The notes under the pieces were generated by a model. That model did no database searches. It was not told the origin of the DNA and saw nothing but the letters and a program-made list of their open reading frames with translations. Position numbers and translations under genes: made by a program. A stretch of 5,135 nucleotides of DNA from SOIA01 sp050116035 (GTDB lineage: Bacteria > Acidobacteriota > Aminicenantia > Aminicenantales > Aminicenantaceae), in assembly GCA_050116035.1 (NCBI GenBank), contig JASFPJ010000262.1, positions 1-5,135 of the forward strand, in the 5' to 3' direction. Positions 1 to 5,135 of this stretch are shown piece after piece; the first letter of the stretch is position 1; every line of letters begins with the position of its first letter.

Positions 1-831
1 CTGCAAATGAGATAATATCTTTTCCTCTTCGAAAAAACCCTGACGGATACAGAAAGACCGGATTTTTCTGTTCTCTCTGTCCTCAACAAAATTCACTGTA
101 TTCTCCACTTCCTTCACTACATGTTCTACTCTCCGGACCTCGCTTTTTTCGTCCTGACTTGAAGAAAGAATCGGTTTCATTCGGTAGAGGGCGATTTCAG
201 AATCCATGATGGCCGCCAGACAGAGTGAGTCTTCTTCGATATTTATCAGAAGCAAATCCTTCTCTTTTTCTGTGTCCAGCAAAGAATGTAAGCCCAAGAT
301 GGGGACTCCAACTGTCCGGACTTTCAGGTTGAATTTGCTGAAGAGTTCTTCGTACTCTTGGATAATCAGAGCCCGGGCGACCGCAACAAAAATCTTCATC
401 GAATCATTTGATTTGATGACATCAAATGAAAACCTGGCATCCTGGGGGAGCAAAGGAAGCTGCTTTTTTATGCGAAAACGAATGACCTGTTCTCTTTCTG
501 GTCGCGATGAAGGAAGTGATCCAAAAGAAAAAACAAACGCCCTCAGAGACAATTCTGGCAAAAGACACGCCACCTTGTGATCATGAAGATGGAGTTTCCC
601 CAACTCCTTCTCTATTTTCTTCTCGAGTAAAGAAGGATTCTTTATGTTTTTCTTTTCGAAAGAGGGCTGAATCAATCCCTTTTCAAGAGGAAGAATGAAA
701 TGATTCATAATCCTTCCATCTTTGGGGGAAACACGAATCCCGCTGATGTAACGAGACGTTAGATGAAAAGCGGCGTGAGGAAACGGCTGCTTCGTTAAAT
801 AGTCTTTGATACTATCGAAAAAAAGGCCCAT
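1..831 (-). CDS. pilM: PilM/GspL-like pilus assembly protein, C-terminus beyond window
   Basis: The frame is open for 277 codons from ATG at 831 to the left edge, so the C-terminus is missing (PilM proteins are usually about 350 aa). Several stretches resemble PilM, the actin-fold cytoplasmic protein that recruits PilN/PilO to the assembly ATPase and platform. They are an IRFRIKKQLPLLPQDARF segment (residues 117-134, the family's 'E..K.IPFP.EDA' region), VAVARALIIQEYEELFSKFN (149-168), a second core strand pair LLLINIEEDSLCLAAIMD (193-210), and EVENTVNFV...IRSFCIRQG (241-265), where PilM has 'E..R...Y......I..I.LSGG'. The first nucleotide-binding loop is degenerate (AAFHLTSRYISGIRV, 20-34). 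The gene starts 4 nt after the GspE stop, inside GAGTGAGAAGATG, so it is probably translationally coupled. It has no signal peptide and should be cytoplasmic. A GspL cytoplasmic domain is the alternative; the unseen C-terminus (TM helix or not) would decide. Confidence 0.78.
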   Translation of the reverse strand, partial: MGLFFDSIKDYLTKQPFPHAAFHLTSRYISGIRVSPKDGRIMNHFILPLEKGLIQPSFEKKNIKNPSLLEKKIEKELGKLHLHDHKVACLLPELSLRAFVFSFGSLPSSRPEREQVIRFRIKKQLPLLPQDARFSFDVIKSNDSMKIFVAVARALIIQEYEELFSKFNLKVRTVGVPILGLHSLLDTEKEKDLLLINIEEDSLCLAAIMDSEIALYRMKPILSSSQDEKSEVRRVEHVVKEVENTVNFVEDRENRKIRSFCIRQGFFEEEKILSHLQ

Positions 832-835
832 CTTC

Positions 836-2455
836 TCACTCGACGAAAGTCACTTTGTTCAACTCTTTAAGGCTCGTGACTCCCTTGAGGACTTTCTCTT
901 CCATCCCCACTTCTCTGAGAAACACCATTCCTTCACTCTTCGCTCTTTTTTTCACTTCAGAAAGAGGTTTTTTTGCCAGGATCATCTCACGAATCTCATC
1001 AGAAAGTTCAAGGAGCTCAGCGATCGCTGTCCTCCCCTTGTAGCCTGTGTCTAGACATTCTGAACACCCACGCGCTTCATGAAACTGTTTCCCCCTGTAT
1101 TTTTGGGGATTAAGCCCGGACTCCAGCAATTGTTTGGAGGTATATGTCACAGAAGTCTTGCATTTCTGACAAAGGACTCTGACCAGTCTCTGAGCCAGAA
1201 TACAGTTCAAGGCCGATATAAAGCTGTATGGGTCCACTTGCATATGGAGGAATCGCCCGATAACATCGAACACATTATTGGCATGAACTGTGGTGAAAAC
1301 CAGATGCCCAGTTAGAGCGGATTGAATGGCGATCTGGGCTGTTTCAGGATCCCTAATTTCTCCGACCATGATCTTATCCGGATCATGTCTCAATATCGAC
1401 CTCAATCCCCGGGCAAAAGTGAGCCCTTTTTTTTCATTGACAGGAATCTGGGTGATCCCTTCTATCTGGTATTCCACAGGATCTTCAATCGTAACGATCT
1501 TATCTTCGGGAGATAAAATTTCTGTCAAGGCCGCATACAAAGTCGTCGTTTTCCCGCTTCCTGTCGGACCAGTAACGAGTACCATCCCATAGGGCTGAGT
1601 GATGTATTTATTGAAATTATCGAGGACGTCATCGGAAAATCCGAGCAGATCCAGTCTGAGTTCGGATATGGCTTCGGTAATCATCTCCTTATCGAGGATC
1701 CGAATGACCGCGTCCTCTCCATAGATGCTGGGCATGATGGAGATTCGAAAATCGATTGTCTTGTCTTTTATCTTCAACCTGAATCTTCCATCCTGTGGGA
1801 CTCTCCGTTCGGCAATGTCCAGATCAGACATGACTTTGATTCTGGATATGATGGAGGATTGGAATTTTTTATCAATCGGCTCCATGGCACCGCTCAAAAC
1901 GCCATCAATGCGGTACTTGACGATAACCCCATCTTCCTTTGACTCGATATGGATATCGCTGGCTCTTTTCTGAACGGCCGTGAAAATAACTGAGTTCACC
2001 AGTTTTATGATGGAGCCATCCTTATCAGCCAGCGTTTCCACAGAGATAACCTCTTCCTCTTCCCCGCTTTCTTTCTCAACAACCTGCATGATGAATCCCT
2101 CTGTGGCGTCTTTGAGGACTTGTTGGGCTGTCTCGCTCTTGCGCAAAGCTTCATGAATAGATCTTTCAGAAGTCGCATAGACTTCGACTTCCAATCCCAA
2201 GTGAGATTCAATGGCATCTATAATCGCAATATCCGAAGGATCCGCTATGGCAATCTTCACGGTATCTTCATTTCTTTCGAAAGGAATAAAATTCGACCTA
2301 TGGAGGAAGTCTGCCGGAAAAGACTGGACAAGCTCCCGGTCTATAATGTGAGAGGAAAGGTCAATGTAGGGAACATTGTACCGTTTCGCGAGCTGTTTTG
2401 TTTTTTCTTCTTCAGAAACAGTTCTTTTGCGCGAATCTTCTTTGGTCTTCTTCAT
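836..2455 (-). CDS. gspE: GspE/PilB-type assembly ATPase
   Basis: This 539-aa protein is the hexameric motor that powers pilin or pseudopilin extraction from the inner membrane for type IV pili or type II secretion. An N-terminal MshEN/T2SSE_N-like domain spans about residues 15-105, followed by a linker and the N2 domain (ASDIHIE at 165-171, conserved RVPQDGRFRLK at 218-228). The ATPase core is complete. Walker A GPTGSGKT is at 296-303, the Asp box EDPVEY at 324-329, Walker B IMVGEIRD at 362-369, and the His box TGHLVFTTVHAN at 382-393. A zinc tetracysteine motif follows (C429/C432 and C464/C467), typical of extension ATPases and absent from PilT retraction ATPases. Length is normal and no key residue is missing. 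The ATG overlaps the upstream gspF stop (TAATG), which fixes the start. The gspE versus pilB name is uncertain because the substrate genes are outside the window; the adjacent PilM-like gene leans towards a pilus-type system. Confidence 0.97.
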   Translation of the reverse strand: MKKTKEDSRKRTVSEEEKTKQLAKRYNVPYIDLSSHIIDRELVQSFPADFLHRSNFIPFERNEDTVKIAIADPSDIAIIDAIESHLGLEVEVYATSERSIHEALRKSETAQQVLKDATEGFIMQVVEKESGEEEEVISVETLADKDGSIIKLVNSVIFTAVQKRASDIHIESKEDGVIVKYRIDGVLSGAMEPIDKKFQSSIISRIKVMSDLDIAERRVPQDGRFRLKIKDKTIDFRISIMPSIYGEDAVIRILDKEMITEAISELRLDLLGFSDDVLDNFNKYITQPYGMVLVTGPTGSGKTTTLYAALTEILSPEDKIVTIEDPVEYQIEGITQIPVNEKKGLTFARGLRSILRHDPDKIMVGEIRDPETAQIAIQSALTGHLVFTTVHANNVFDVIGRFLHMQVDPYSFISALNCILAQRLVRVLCQKCKTSVTYTSKQLLESGLNPQKYRGKQFHEARGCSECLDTGYKGRTAIAELLELSDEIREMILAKKPLSEVKKRAKSEGMVFLREVGMEEKVLKGVTSLKELNKVTFVE

Positions 2456-2457
2456 TA
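2453..2457 (-). promoter_or_regulatory. TAATG stop-start overlap coupling gspF to gspE
   Basis: Read on the minus strand, the gspF stop TAA and the gspE start ATG share one base (TAATG). A purine-rich AAGAGTGG lies just upstream within the gspF C-terminal codons and may serve as the ribosome-binding site. Such overlaps usually mean termination-reinitiation, keeping platform and motor in fixed ratio. The coupling itself is inferred. Confidence 0.75.
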
Positions 2458-3663
2458 CTGAACCACTCTTATTATATTAAAAATCGGTAAATAAACCGAG
2501 AGCAACATCCCGGCAATTATCAATCCCATAAAAATAATGATGACTGGTTCTATGATGGAAACAAGAGAATCGATTTTTCTCTGTATTCTATCTTCATAGA
2601 ATTCAGCCACATCCCTCAACATCCCTTCCAGATTTGCCGATGTTTCTCCTATCCGAATCATGTCAAGAGAAAGAGGAGGAAAAAAGCCTGATTTAGATAG
2701 GGACTCGGATAAATTTTCTCCATGTTTGATGAATTCAGGCAGATTCTCCAATCTTTTTATAAGAAATTTGTTTGGAACAGCTTTGTTGGCGATTCCTGCA
2801 GCATGAAGGAGCGTGATTCCCGCCTCCAGAAGAAGGCTCATGGTCCGACAGACAAGAGAAATCCCTGACTCCAGCCAGATTGGACCTCCGTAGGGAATTT
2901 TCAGCTTGATCCTATCGATAATCACCTGAGTCTTTTCGTATTTCCTCATTTGAAAAAAAGCGATGAAGAACAATAGTGCGAAAGCAATGATAAATAGAAA
3001 ATTGGCCCGCATGGCACTGGAAATGCCGATGAGCGTTCGAGTGATACCTGGAAGACTGGATTCGAAACCGGCATAGAATTCAGAAAACCGAGGCAGGATA
3101 AAATTGAGCAGGATGGCAAGGAGAAAAAAAGAAAAGAGGAGGAGAATTGTCGGATAGGTCAACGCGGTTTTTATCCTGGATTTCGTTTGAGCAATAATCT
3201 TGGCATAGTTAATGTAACGGCTGATCGTGCCGTCTAAGTTTCCACTCCTTTCTCCTGCCATGAGCGAAGCAATATAAACCTTTGAAAAGTATTTCTCATA
3301 GGGAGCGAACGCTTCCGAAAGGGATTTGCCTCCGCGGATTTCCTTTTCAACCTTCATCAGCAATTCTTTTAAATGAATATCTTTTATTCGGCTCAATATG
3401 ACTTCGATGCACTTAAGGATTGGATACCCGGCCTTGATCATCGCCACGAGTTCTTGATTGAACATGATGAAATCTTTATCTTTGATCTTCTTCTCAAAAG
3501 GGAAAGCCGGAACCCTGATTCTTTTCCAGTCCAGTTTGATAGACAGGACGCAATATCCTTTTTCCTCAAAATGTTTCTGGCACTCATCATGAGAAGATGC
3601 AAGTATAGACTGGGAGAGAACTCTCCCATCTTCAGCAGCCAATCGACAAAGAAAATAAGGCAT
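2455..3663 (-). CDS. gspF: GspF/PilC-type inner-membrane platform protein
   Basis: This 402-aa polytopic membrane protein is the platform that couples the cytoplasmic ATPase to the growing pilus or pseudopilus. A short N-terminal module (residues 1-45, opening MPYFLCRLAAEDGRVL) is family-typical. Two T2SSF repeats follow. The first is about 62-190 with the signature AGERSGNL (136-143). The second is about 263-390 with the matching GETSANL (339-345). Three hydrophobic segments are visible at about 171-189, 221-238 and 368-392, the standard topology. It is the first gene of the operon, with a promoter about 50 nt upstream. ATG at 3663 is the only plausible start, since the next in-frame Met is residue 68. 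Its ribosome-binding site is poor, with AAAGAAG abutting the ATG. The stop codon overlaps the gspE start by one base. Placing F before E is the less usual order for these clusters. Whether the machine is a type IV pilus or type II secretion system cannot be settled from this protein. Confidence 0.96.
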   Translation of the reverse strand: MPYFLCRLAAEDGRVLSQSILASSHDECQKHFEEKGYCVLSIKLDWKRIRVPAFPFEKKIKDKDFIMFNQELVAMIKAGYPILKCIEVILSRIKDIHLKELLMKVEKEIRGGKSLSEAFAPYEKYFSKVYIASLMAGERSGNLDGTISRYINYAKIIAQTKSRIKTALTYPTILLLFSFFLLAILLNFILPRFSEFYAGFESSLPGITRTLIGISSAMRANFLFIIAFALLFFIAFFQMRKYEKTQVIIDRIKLKIPYGGPIWLESGISLVCRTMSLLLEAGITLLHAAGIANKAVPNKFLIKRLENLPEFIKHGENLSESLSKSGFFPPLSLDMIRIGETSANLEGMLRDVAEFYEDRIQRKIDSLVSIIEPVIIIFMGLIIAGMLLSVYLPIFNIIRVVQ

Positions 3664-3672
3664 CTTCTTTAG

Positions 3673-3697
3673 AAATAAATATTTATTTGTACAAATA
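3673..3697. repeat. Two overlapping perfect palindromes in the gspF leader (candidate operator)
   Basis: Bases 3673-3688 form a perfect 16-bp palindrome (AAATAAAT/ATTTATTT). Bases 3684-3697 form a perfect 14-bp palindrome (TATTTGT/ACAAATA) that shares five bases with the first. Both lie between the predicted transcription start of the pilus operon and the gspF ATG. There a DNA-binding dimer would act as a roadblock, or the RNA could form either of two mutually exclusive weak hairpins near the ribosome-binding site. The regulator is unknown. AT-rich palindromes arise by chance more readily than mixed ones, which lowers confidence. Confidence 0.45.
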
Positions 3698-3716
3698 TCT
3701 AAAAGAGGGTAAGGTC

Positions 3717-3745
3717 ATCTTAGGTTATCTGAGGGATTTTGTCAA
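3717..3745 (-). promoter_or_regulatory. Sigma70-type promoter of the gspF-gspE-pilM operon
   Basis: On the minus strand, a consensus -35 TTGACA (3745-3740), an exact 17-nt spacer and the -10 box TAAGAT (3722-3717, four of six consensus bases) face gspF. Transcription would start near 3710, giving a leader of about 45-50 nt. No sigma54-type GG-N10-GC element, common at pilin promoters, was seen here. The promoter is predicted from sequence alone. Confidence 0.65.
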
Positions 3746-3865
3746 ATGGAATAGGGCCGCTCAAGGGGAAATATGCCACTGATTCAAGGGAAAGTGACAA
3801 AATATCGCCTAAAATTTTGCCTCAAGACCTGGCCCCAACGACTGACAGTGTTCAGGCGGGGGAAG

Positions 3866-3894
3866 TTGACAAATTTGGGAGAAAGTTTTATTTT
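3866..3894 (+). promoter_or_regulatory. Sigma70-type promoter for the rightward genes
   Basis: A consensus -35 TTGACA (3866-3871), a 17-nt spacer and TATTTT (3889-3894, four of six consensus bases) face right. The predicted start of transcription, about 3900-3902, lies only 3-5 nt before the ATG at 3905, so the message would be nearly leaderless. If that is wrong, a promoter further upstream must be used and this match is chance. Confidence 0.45.
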
Positions 3895-3904
3895 TTAAGA
3901 GTAA

Positions 3905-4189
3905 ATGAGAAAAAAAATCTGCCTGGGAGTGGTTATTTTTCTGTTCGTTTTCATGGTTTTCATTCCCCAAAACACTCTTTCCTCAAAGGACTTGCTTCTC
4001 TCCAGAAGCACGGCGTCTCATCCCCAAAATGTGCCGGATAAGAAGCCCAAATATGATTATATGAGTACATTTTTAAACAGAAGCACAAATCCACTGGGAT
4101 TAAAAATAGACCCGGAATTGGAAAAACTCCTAAAGCAGCCCGGCATCAAGTGGGCCATACGCGCTGGTTCCAAGCACGTTCTGAACTAA
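3905..4189 (+). CDS. Small exported or membrane-anchored protein of unknown function
   Basis: This 94-aa protein has a clear signal-peptide-like N-terminus: basic MRKK, a hydrophobic core ICLGVVIFLFVFMVFI (residues 5-20), then a polar PQNTLSS stretch where cleavage could occur around residues 26-27. Without cleavage it would be a single-pass anchor. Cys6 lies before the hydrophobic core and is not a lipobox. The mature part is basic and polar, with RSTNPLGLKIDPELEKLLKQ (59-78) and a short C-terminus IKWAIRAGSKHVLN. I recognise no family. A TAA codon directly precedes the ATG in frame, so 3905 is the earliest start. The only Shine-Dalgarno candidate is a weak AAGAG three bases upstream. The PDZ-protein gene follows after 23 nt, so the two probably share a transcript and possibly a process. 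The coding call is supported by the signal-like N-terminus and the good spacing. Confidence 0.6.
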   Translation: MRKKICLGVVIFLFVFMVFIPQNTLSSKDLLLSRSTASHPQNVPDKKPKYDYMSTFLNRSTNPLGLKIDPELEKLLKQPGIKWAIRAGSKHVLN

Positions 4190-4211
4190 AGCCACAATAT
4201 TTTTCTGTAAA

Positions 4212-4235
4212 AATGATTCAATTTTTTGAATTATT
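4212..4235 (+). promoter_or_regulatory. Hairpin enclosing the first start codon (repeat copy 1)
   Basis: Bases 4212-4221 pair with 4226-4235 around a TTTT loop: a 10-bp stem with one G-T (G-U in RNA) wobble at 4215/4232. The ATG at 4213-4215 lies in the 5' arm. The stem is AU-rich, so stability is modest. An alternative pairing of 4226-4231 with 4233-4238 competes with it. It could mask initiation at 4213 or mark a protein-binding palindrome; function is inferred. Confidence 0.5.
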
Positions 4236-4386
4236 CAAAAGCAAAGGGAAAGACCTGCTCCGGAAAATGAGAAAGTTCCTGGCTCTCTTCCCCATCCTTA
4301 TGATCCAATCTTTTGGATTATTCAAAAGCCTAGGGAAAAACCTCCCTCGGAAAATGAGAAATCTTCTTGCTCTCTTTCCCATCCTT
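4213..4386 (+). repeat. In-frame 87-bp tandem duplication at the start of the PDZ gene
   Basis: Copy 1 (4213-4299) and copy 2 (4300-4386) are directly adjacent, have no gaps, and match at 73 of 87 bases and 22 of 29 residues. Both begin with ATG-AT-CAA and carry a second ATG at the same offset (4267 and 4354), followed by AGAAA and the A-L-F-P-I-L residues. Ten of the 29 codons carry the base differences between copies of which seven change the residue (F/S, E/G, K/L, D/N, L/P, K/N, F/L), so the peptide is not strongly constrained. No trace of the unit is seen before 4213 or after 4386. Confidence 0.93.
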
Positions 4387-5135
4387 ATCCTTCTTGTGTT
4401 CGGGAGTTTGAATATCTACAAGAAGATTACCTGGGAAGAGCCCACAGATGGTGTCACCTGGATCAAAAAGACGGAAGGCCTCACTGCCGTCAAAGTGGAA
4501 GTGAACAGCCCTGGATATAATTTCAACATTAAAAAAGGGGATGTTCTCTACTCTATCAACGGAAACAAGATAGAAAACAAGATAGAACTCGCAAAGAGCC
4601 TGTGGTTCGCAGGCCATTCTGATCAAAGAGTGACCTATGAGATCGCAAAAGGTGGAGATATCATCTTTCCCTCTTTTAATTTGTATAAAAAGGGAGTCGA
4701 TCCTCTCTATTTCTACCTTGCTTTTATCGGTCTGACTACCCTGGTTATCGGAGTGATTATTTTCTTTACCTCCAAGAGATCTCTTTCGATGCCCTATATC
4801 CATTTTTATTTCATCTCCCTGGCTTTATATTCCTTCTACATGTTTTCTCCCACAGGTAAGCTTGATACCCTGGACAGCGTTTTTTACTGGCTCGACGCAT
4901 TCGCTTTTTTGGTGTTCCCACCCCTTCTTCTTCATTTCTTTCTGACTTTTCCTCAAAGAAAAAGAATCCTTAACAAGAAGAACGCTTCAATTTTTATTTT
5001 GTATATTCCGGGGGGTCTTCTTCTGCTCGCAAAAATAGCTCTTCACATTCCTGGGTTGAACAGCCTGAGCGACTCTCTCATCCTCCGCTTACACATGGCT
5101 TCGGAAAAATTAGACCTCCTTCATTTTGCTCTCTT
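4213..5135 (+). CDS. PDZ-domain multi-TM membrane protein, likely sensor kinase or phosphatase (partial)
   Basis: The frame is open from ATG 4213 to the right edge (307 codons), so the C-terminal output domain is not seen. Residues 1-58 are a tandem 29-residue duplication. A TM helix follows at about 51-66, then an extracytoplasmic PDZ-like domain (about 78-160) with the typical carboxylate-loop and strand pattern IKKGDVLYSINGNKI (106-120). Further hydrophobic helices lie at about 165-185, 194-211, 223-246 and 258-277. A conserved-looking LHFFLTFPQRKR (240-251) resembles the membrane module of PDZ-containing histidine kinases and related regulators. By that resemblance I infer a signalling protein; a plain membrane PDZ protein remains possible. 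In-frame ATGs occur at 4213, 4267, 4300 and 4354. None has a good Shine-Dalgarno sequence, and 4354 would give the most conventional N-terminus (MRN plus the TM helix), so the start is uncertain. Proximity to a pilus operon suggests, without proving, a PilS-like role. Confidence 0.72.
   Translation, partial: MIQFFELFKSKGKDLLRKMRKFLALFPILMIQSFGLFKSLGKNLPRKMRNLLALFPILILLVFGSLNIYKKITWEEPTDGVTWIKKTEGLTAVKVEVNSPGYNFNIKKGDVLYSINGNKIENKIELAKSLWFAGHSDQRVTYEIAKGGDIIFPSFNLYKKGVDPLYFYLAFIGLTTLVIGVIIFFTSKRSLSMPYIHFYFISLALYSFYMFSPTGKLDTLDSVFYWLDAFAFLVFPPLLLHFFLTFPQRKRILNKKNASIFILYIPGGLLLLAKIALHIPGLNSLSDSLILRLHMASEKLDLLHFAL
4300..4321 (+). promoter_or_regulatory. Matching hairpin with a compensatory pair (repeat copy 2)
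   Basis: Bases 4300-4308 pair with 4313-4321 around a TCTT loop: a 9-bp stem that again has the ATG (4300-4302) in its 5' arm and the same G-T wobble (4302/4319). Compared with copy 1, the T-A pair 4218/4229 is C-G here (4305/4316), so both bases changed and pairing was kept. The competing downstream pairing is weakened to include a G-U. Confidence 0.5.
4564..4587 (+). repeat. Perfect 12-bp tandem repeat in the PDZ coding region
   Basis: AACAAGATAGAA occurs twice back to back, encoding NKIE-NKIE (residues 118-125) just after the PDZ GDVLYSING strand. The two copies are identical at the DNA level, which fits a recent slippage event. Even so, the segment is about as long as in ordinary PDZ domains, so this may be a replacement-like event or coincidence and not an insertion. 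Confidence 0.85.

Larger units (their letters stand above)
3664..3904. other. Divergent intergenic region between the pilus operon and the plus-strand genes
   Basis: This 241-nt non-coding stretch separates two genes facing away from each other, so it must carry start signals for both. It holds the leftward promoter, the overlapping leader palindromes and the rightward promoter described separately. A TGACAAA core occurs three times: TTGACAAAA on the minus strand (3745-3737), GTGACAAAA on the plus strand (3794-3802) and TTGACAAAT on the plus strand (3866-3874). Two of these are the -35 boxes. TCAAGGG followed by GAAA or AAA also occurs twice (near 3761 and 3783). I see no GC-rich terminator and no recognisable riboswitch. 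Confidence 0.7.

Noticed and set aside
206..580. 124-aa plus-strand open frame opposite the PilM-like gene
   Set aside because: It is antisense to a frame with clear PilM similarity; its Ser/Arg/Phe-rich composition is typical of a shadow frame.
2120..2461. 113-aa plus-strand open frame opposite the N-terminus of the ATPase
   Set aside because: It is a reverse-frame shadow of the conserved MshEN-like domain; no independent support.
3794..3815. GTGACA...TAAAAT as a third promoter
   Set aside because: The spacer is only 10 nt, too short for a sigma70 promoter; kept only as a copy of the TGACAAA core.
3905..3940. Lipoprotein signal in the small exported protein, based on Cys6
   Set aside because: The Cys precedes the hydrophobic core, and there is no L-x-[A/G]-C box after it.
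3739..4041. 100-aa plus-strand open frame across the intergenic region and the start of the small exported gene
   Set aside because: It would have to contain both predicted promoters and overlap the signal-peptide gene in another frame. It shows no recognisable domain and has no ribosome-binding site.
4212..4240. Intrinsic terminator between the small gene and the PDZ gene
   Set aside because: The hairpin is AT-rich and is not followed by a T run; its T-rich part is the loop. It fits a start-site structure better.
4330..4803. 157-aa minus-strand open frame opposite the PDZ gene
   Set aside because: The plus strand here encodes the TM helix and PDZ domain with a coherent family pattern; the antisense frame has no domain.

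Overview
The window looks like a chromosomal segment of a Gram-negative bacterium. Base composition is moderate to AT-leaning, Arg is often AGA/CGA and Lys AAA. The gene set is a type IV pilus / type II secretion-like assembly cluster next to a PDZ-plus-multi-TM membrane protein of a style I associate with Acidobacteriota and Aminicenantota. That taxonomic guess rests on protein style only and is weak. There are no RNA genes, insertion sequences, CRISPR arrays or phage genes that I can see.

Layout. The left 70% (1-3663) is one tightly packed operon on the minus strand, read right to left. It starts with a GspF/PilC-type inner-membrane platform protein (3663-2455). A GspE/PilB-type assembly ATPase follows (2455-836), its ATG overlapping the GspF stop as TAATG. 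Last is a PilM/GspL-like cytoplasmic protein that starts 4 nt after the ATPase stop and runs off the left edge (831-1). Together these would be the energising and platform core of a pilin- or pseudopilin-assembling machine. The pilin, PilN/PilO and secretin genes are not in view.

The middle (3664-3904) is a 241-nt divergent intergenic region. It holds a good sigma70-type promoter for the pilus operon, two overlapping perfect palindromes in that operon's leader, and a second TTGACA promoter facing right. The right side (3905-5135) is on the plus strand. It has a 94-aa exported or membrane-anchored protein of unknown function, then 23 nt further on an open-ended gene for a membrane protein. That protein has an N-terminal TM helix, an extracytoplasmic PDZ domain and at least four more TM helices, most likely the sensor part of a histidine kinase or phosphatase.

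Most unusual feature. The 5' end of the PDZ gene is an in-frame tandem duplication of 87 bp (29 codons, 73/87 bases identical). Each copy opens with an ATG that sits in the 5' arm of a hairpin. Between the copies one stem pair has changed from T-A to C-G, a compensatory change that costs an amino-acid replacement. This suggests that nucleic-acid structure, not only the peptide, is being kept at this start region. The same gene has a second, perfect 12-bp tandem repeat inside the PDZ domain.
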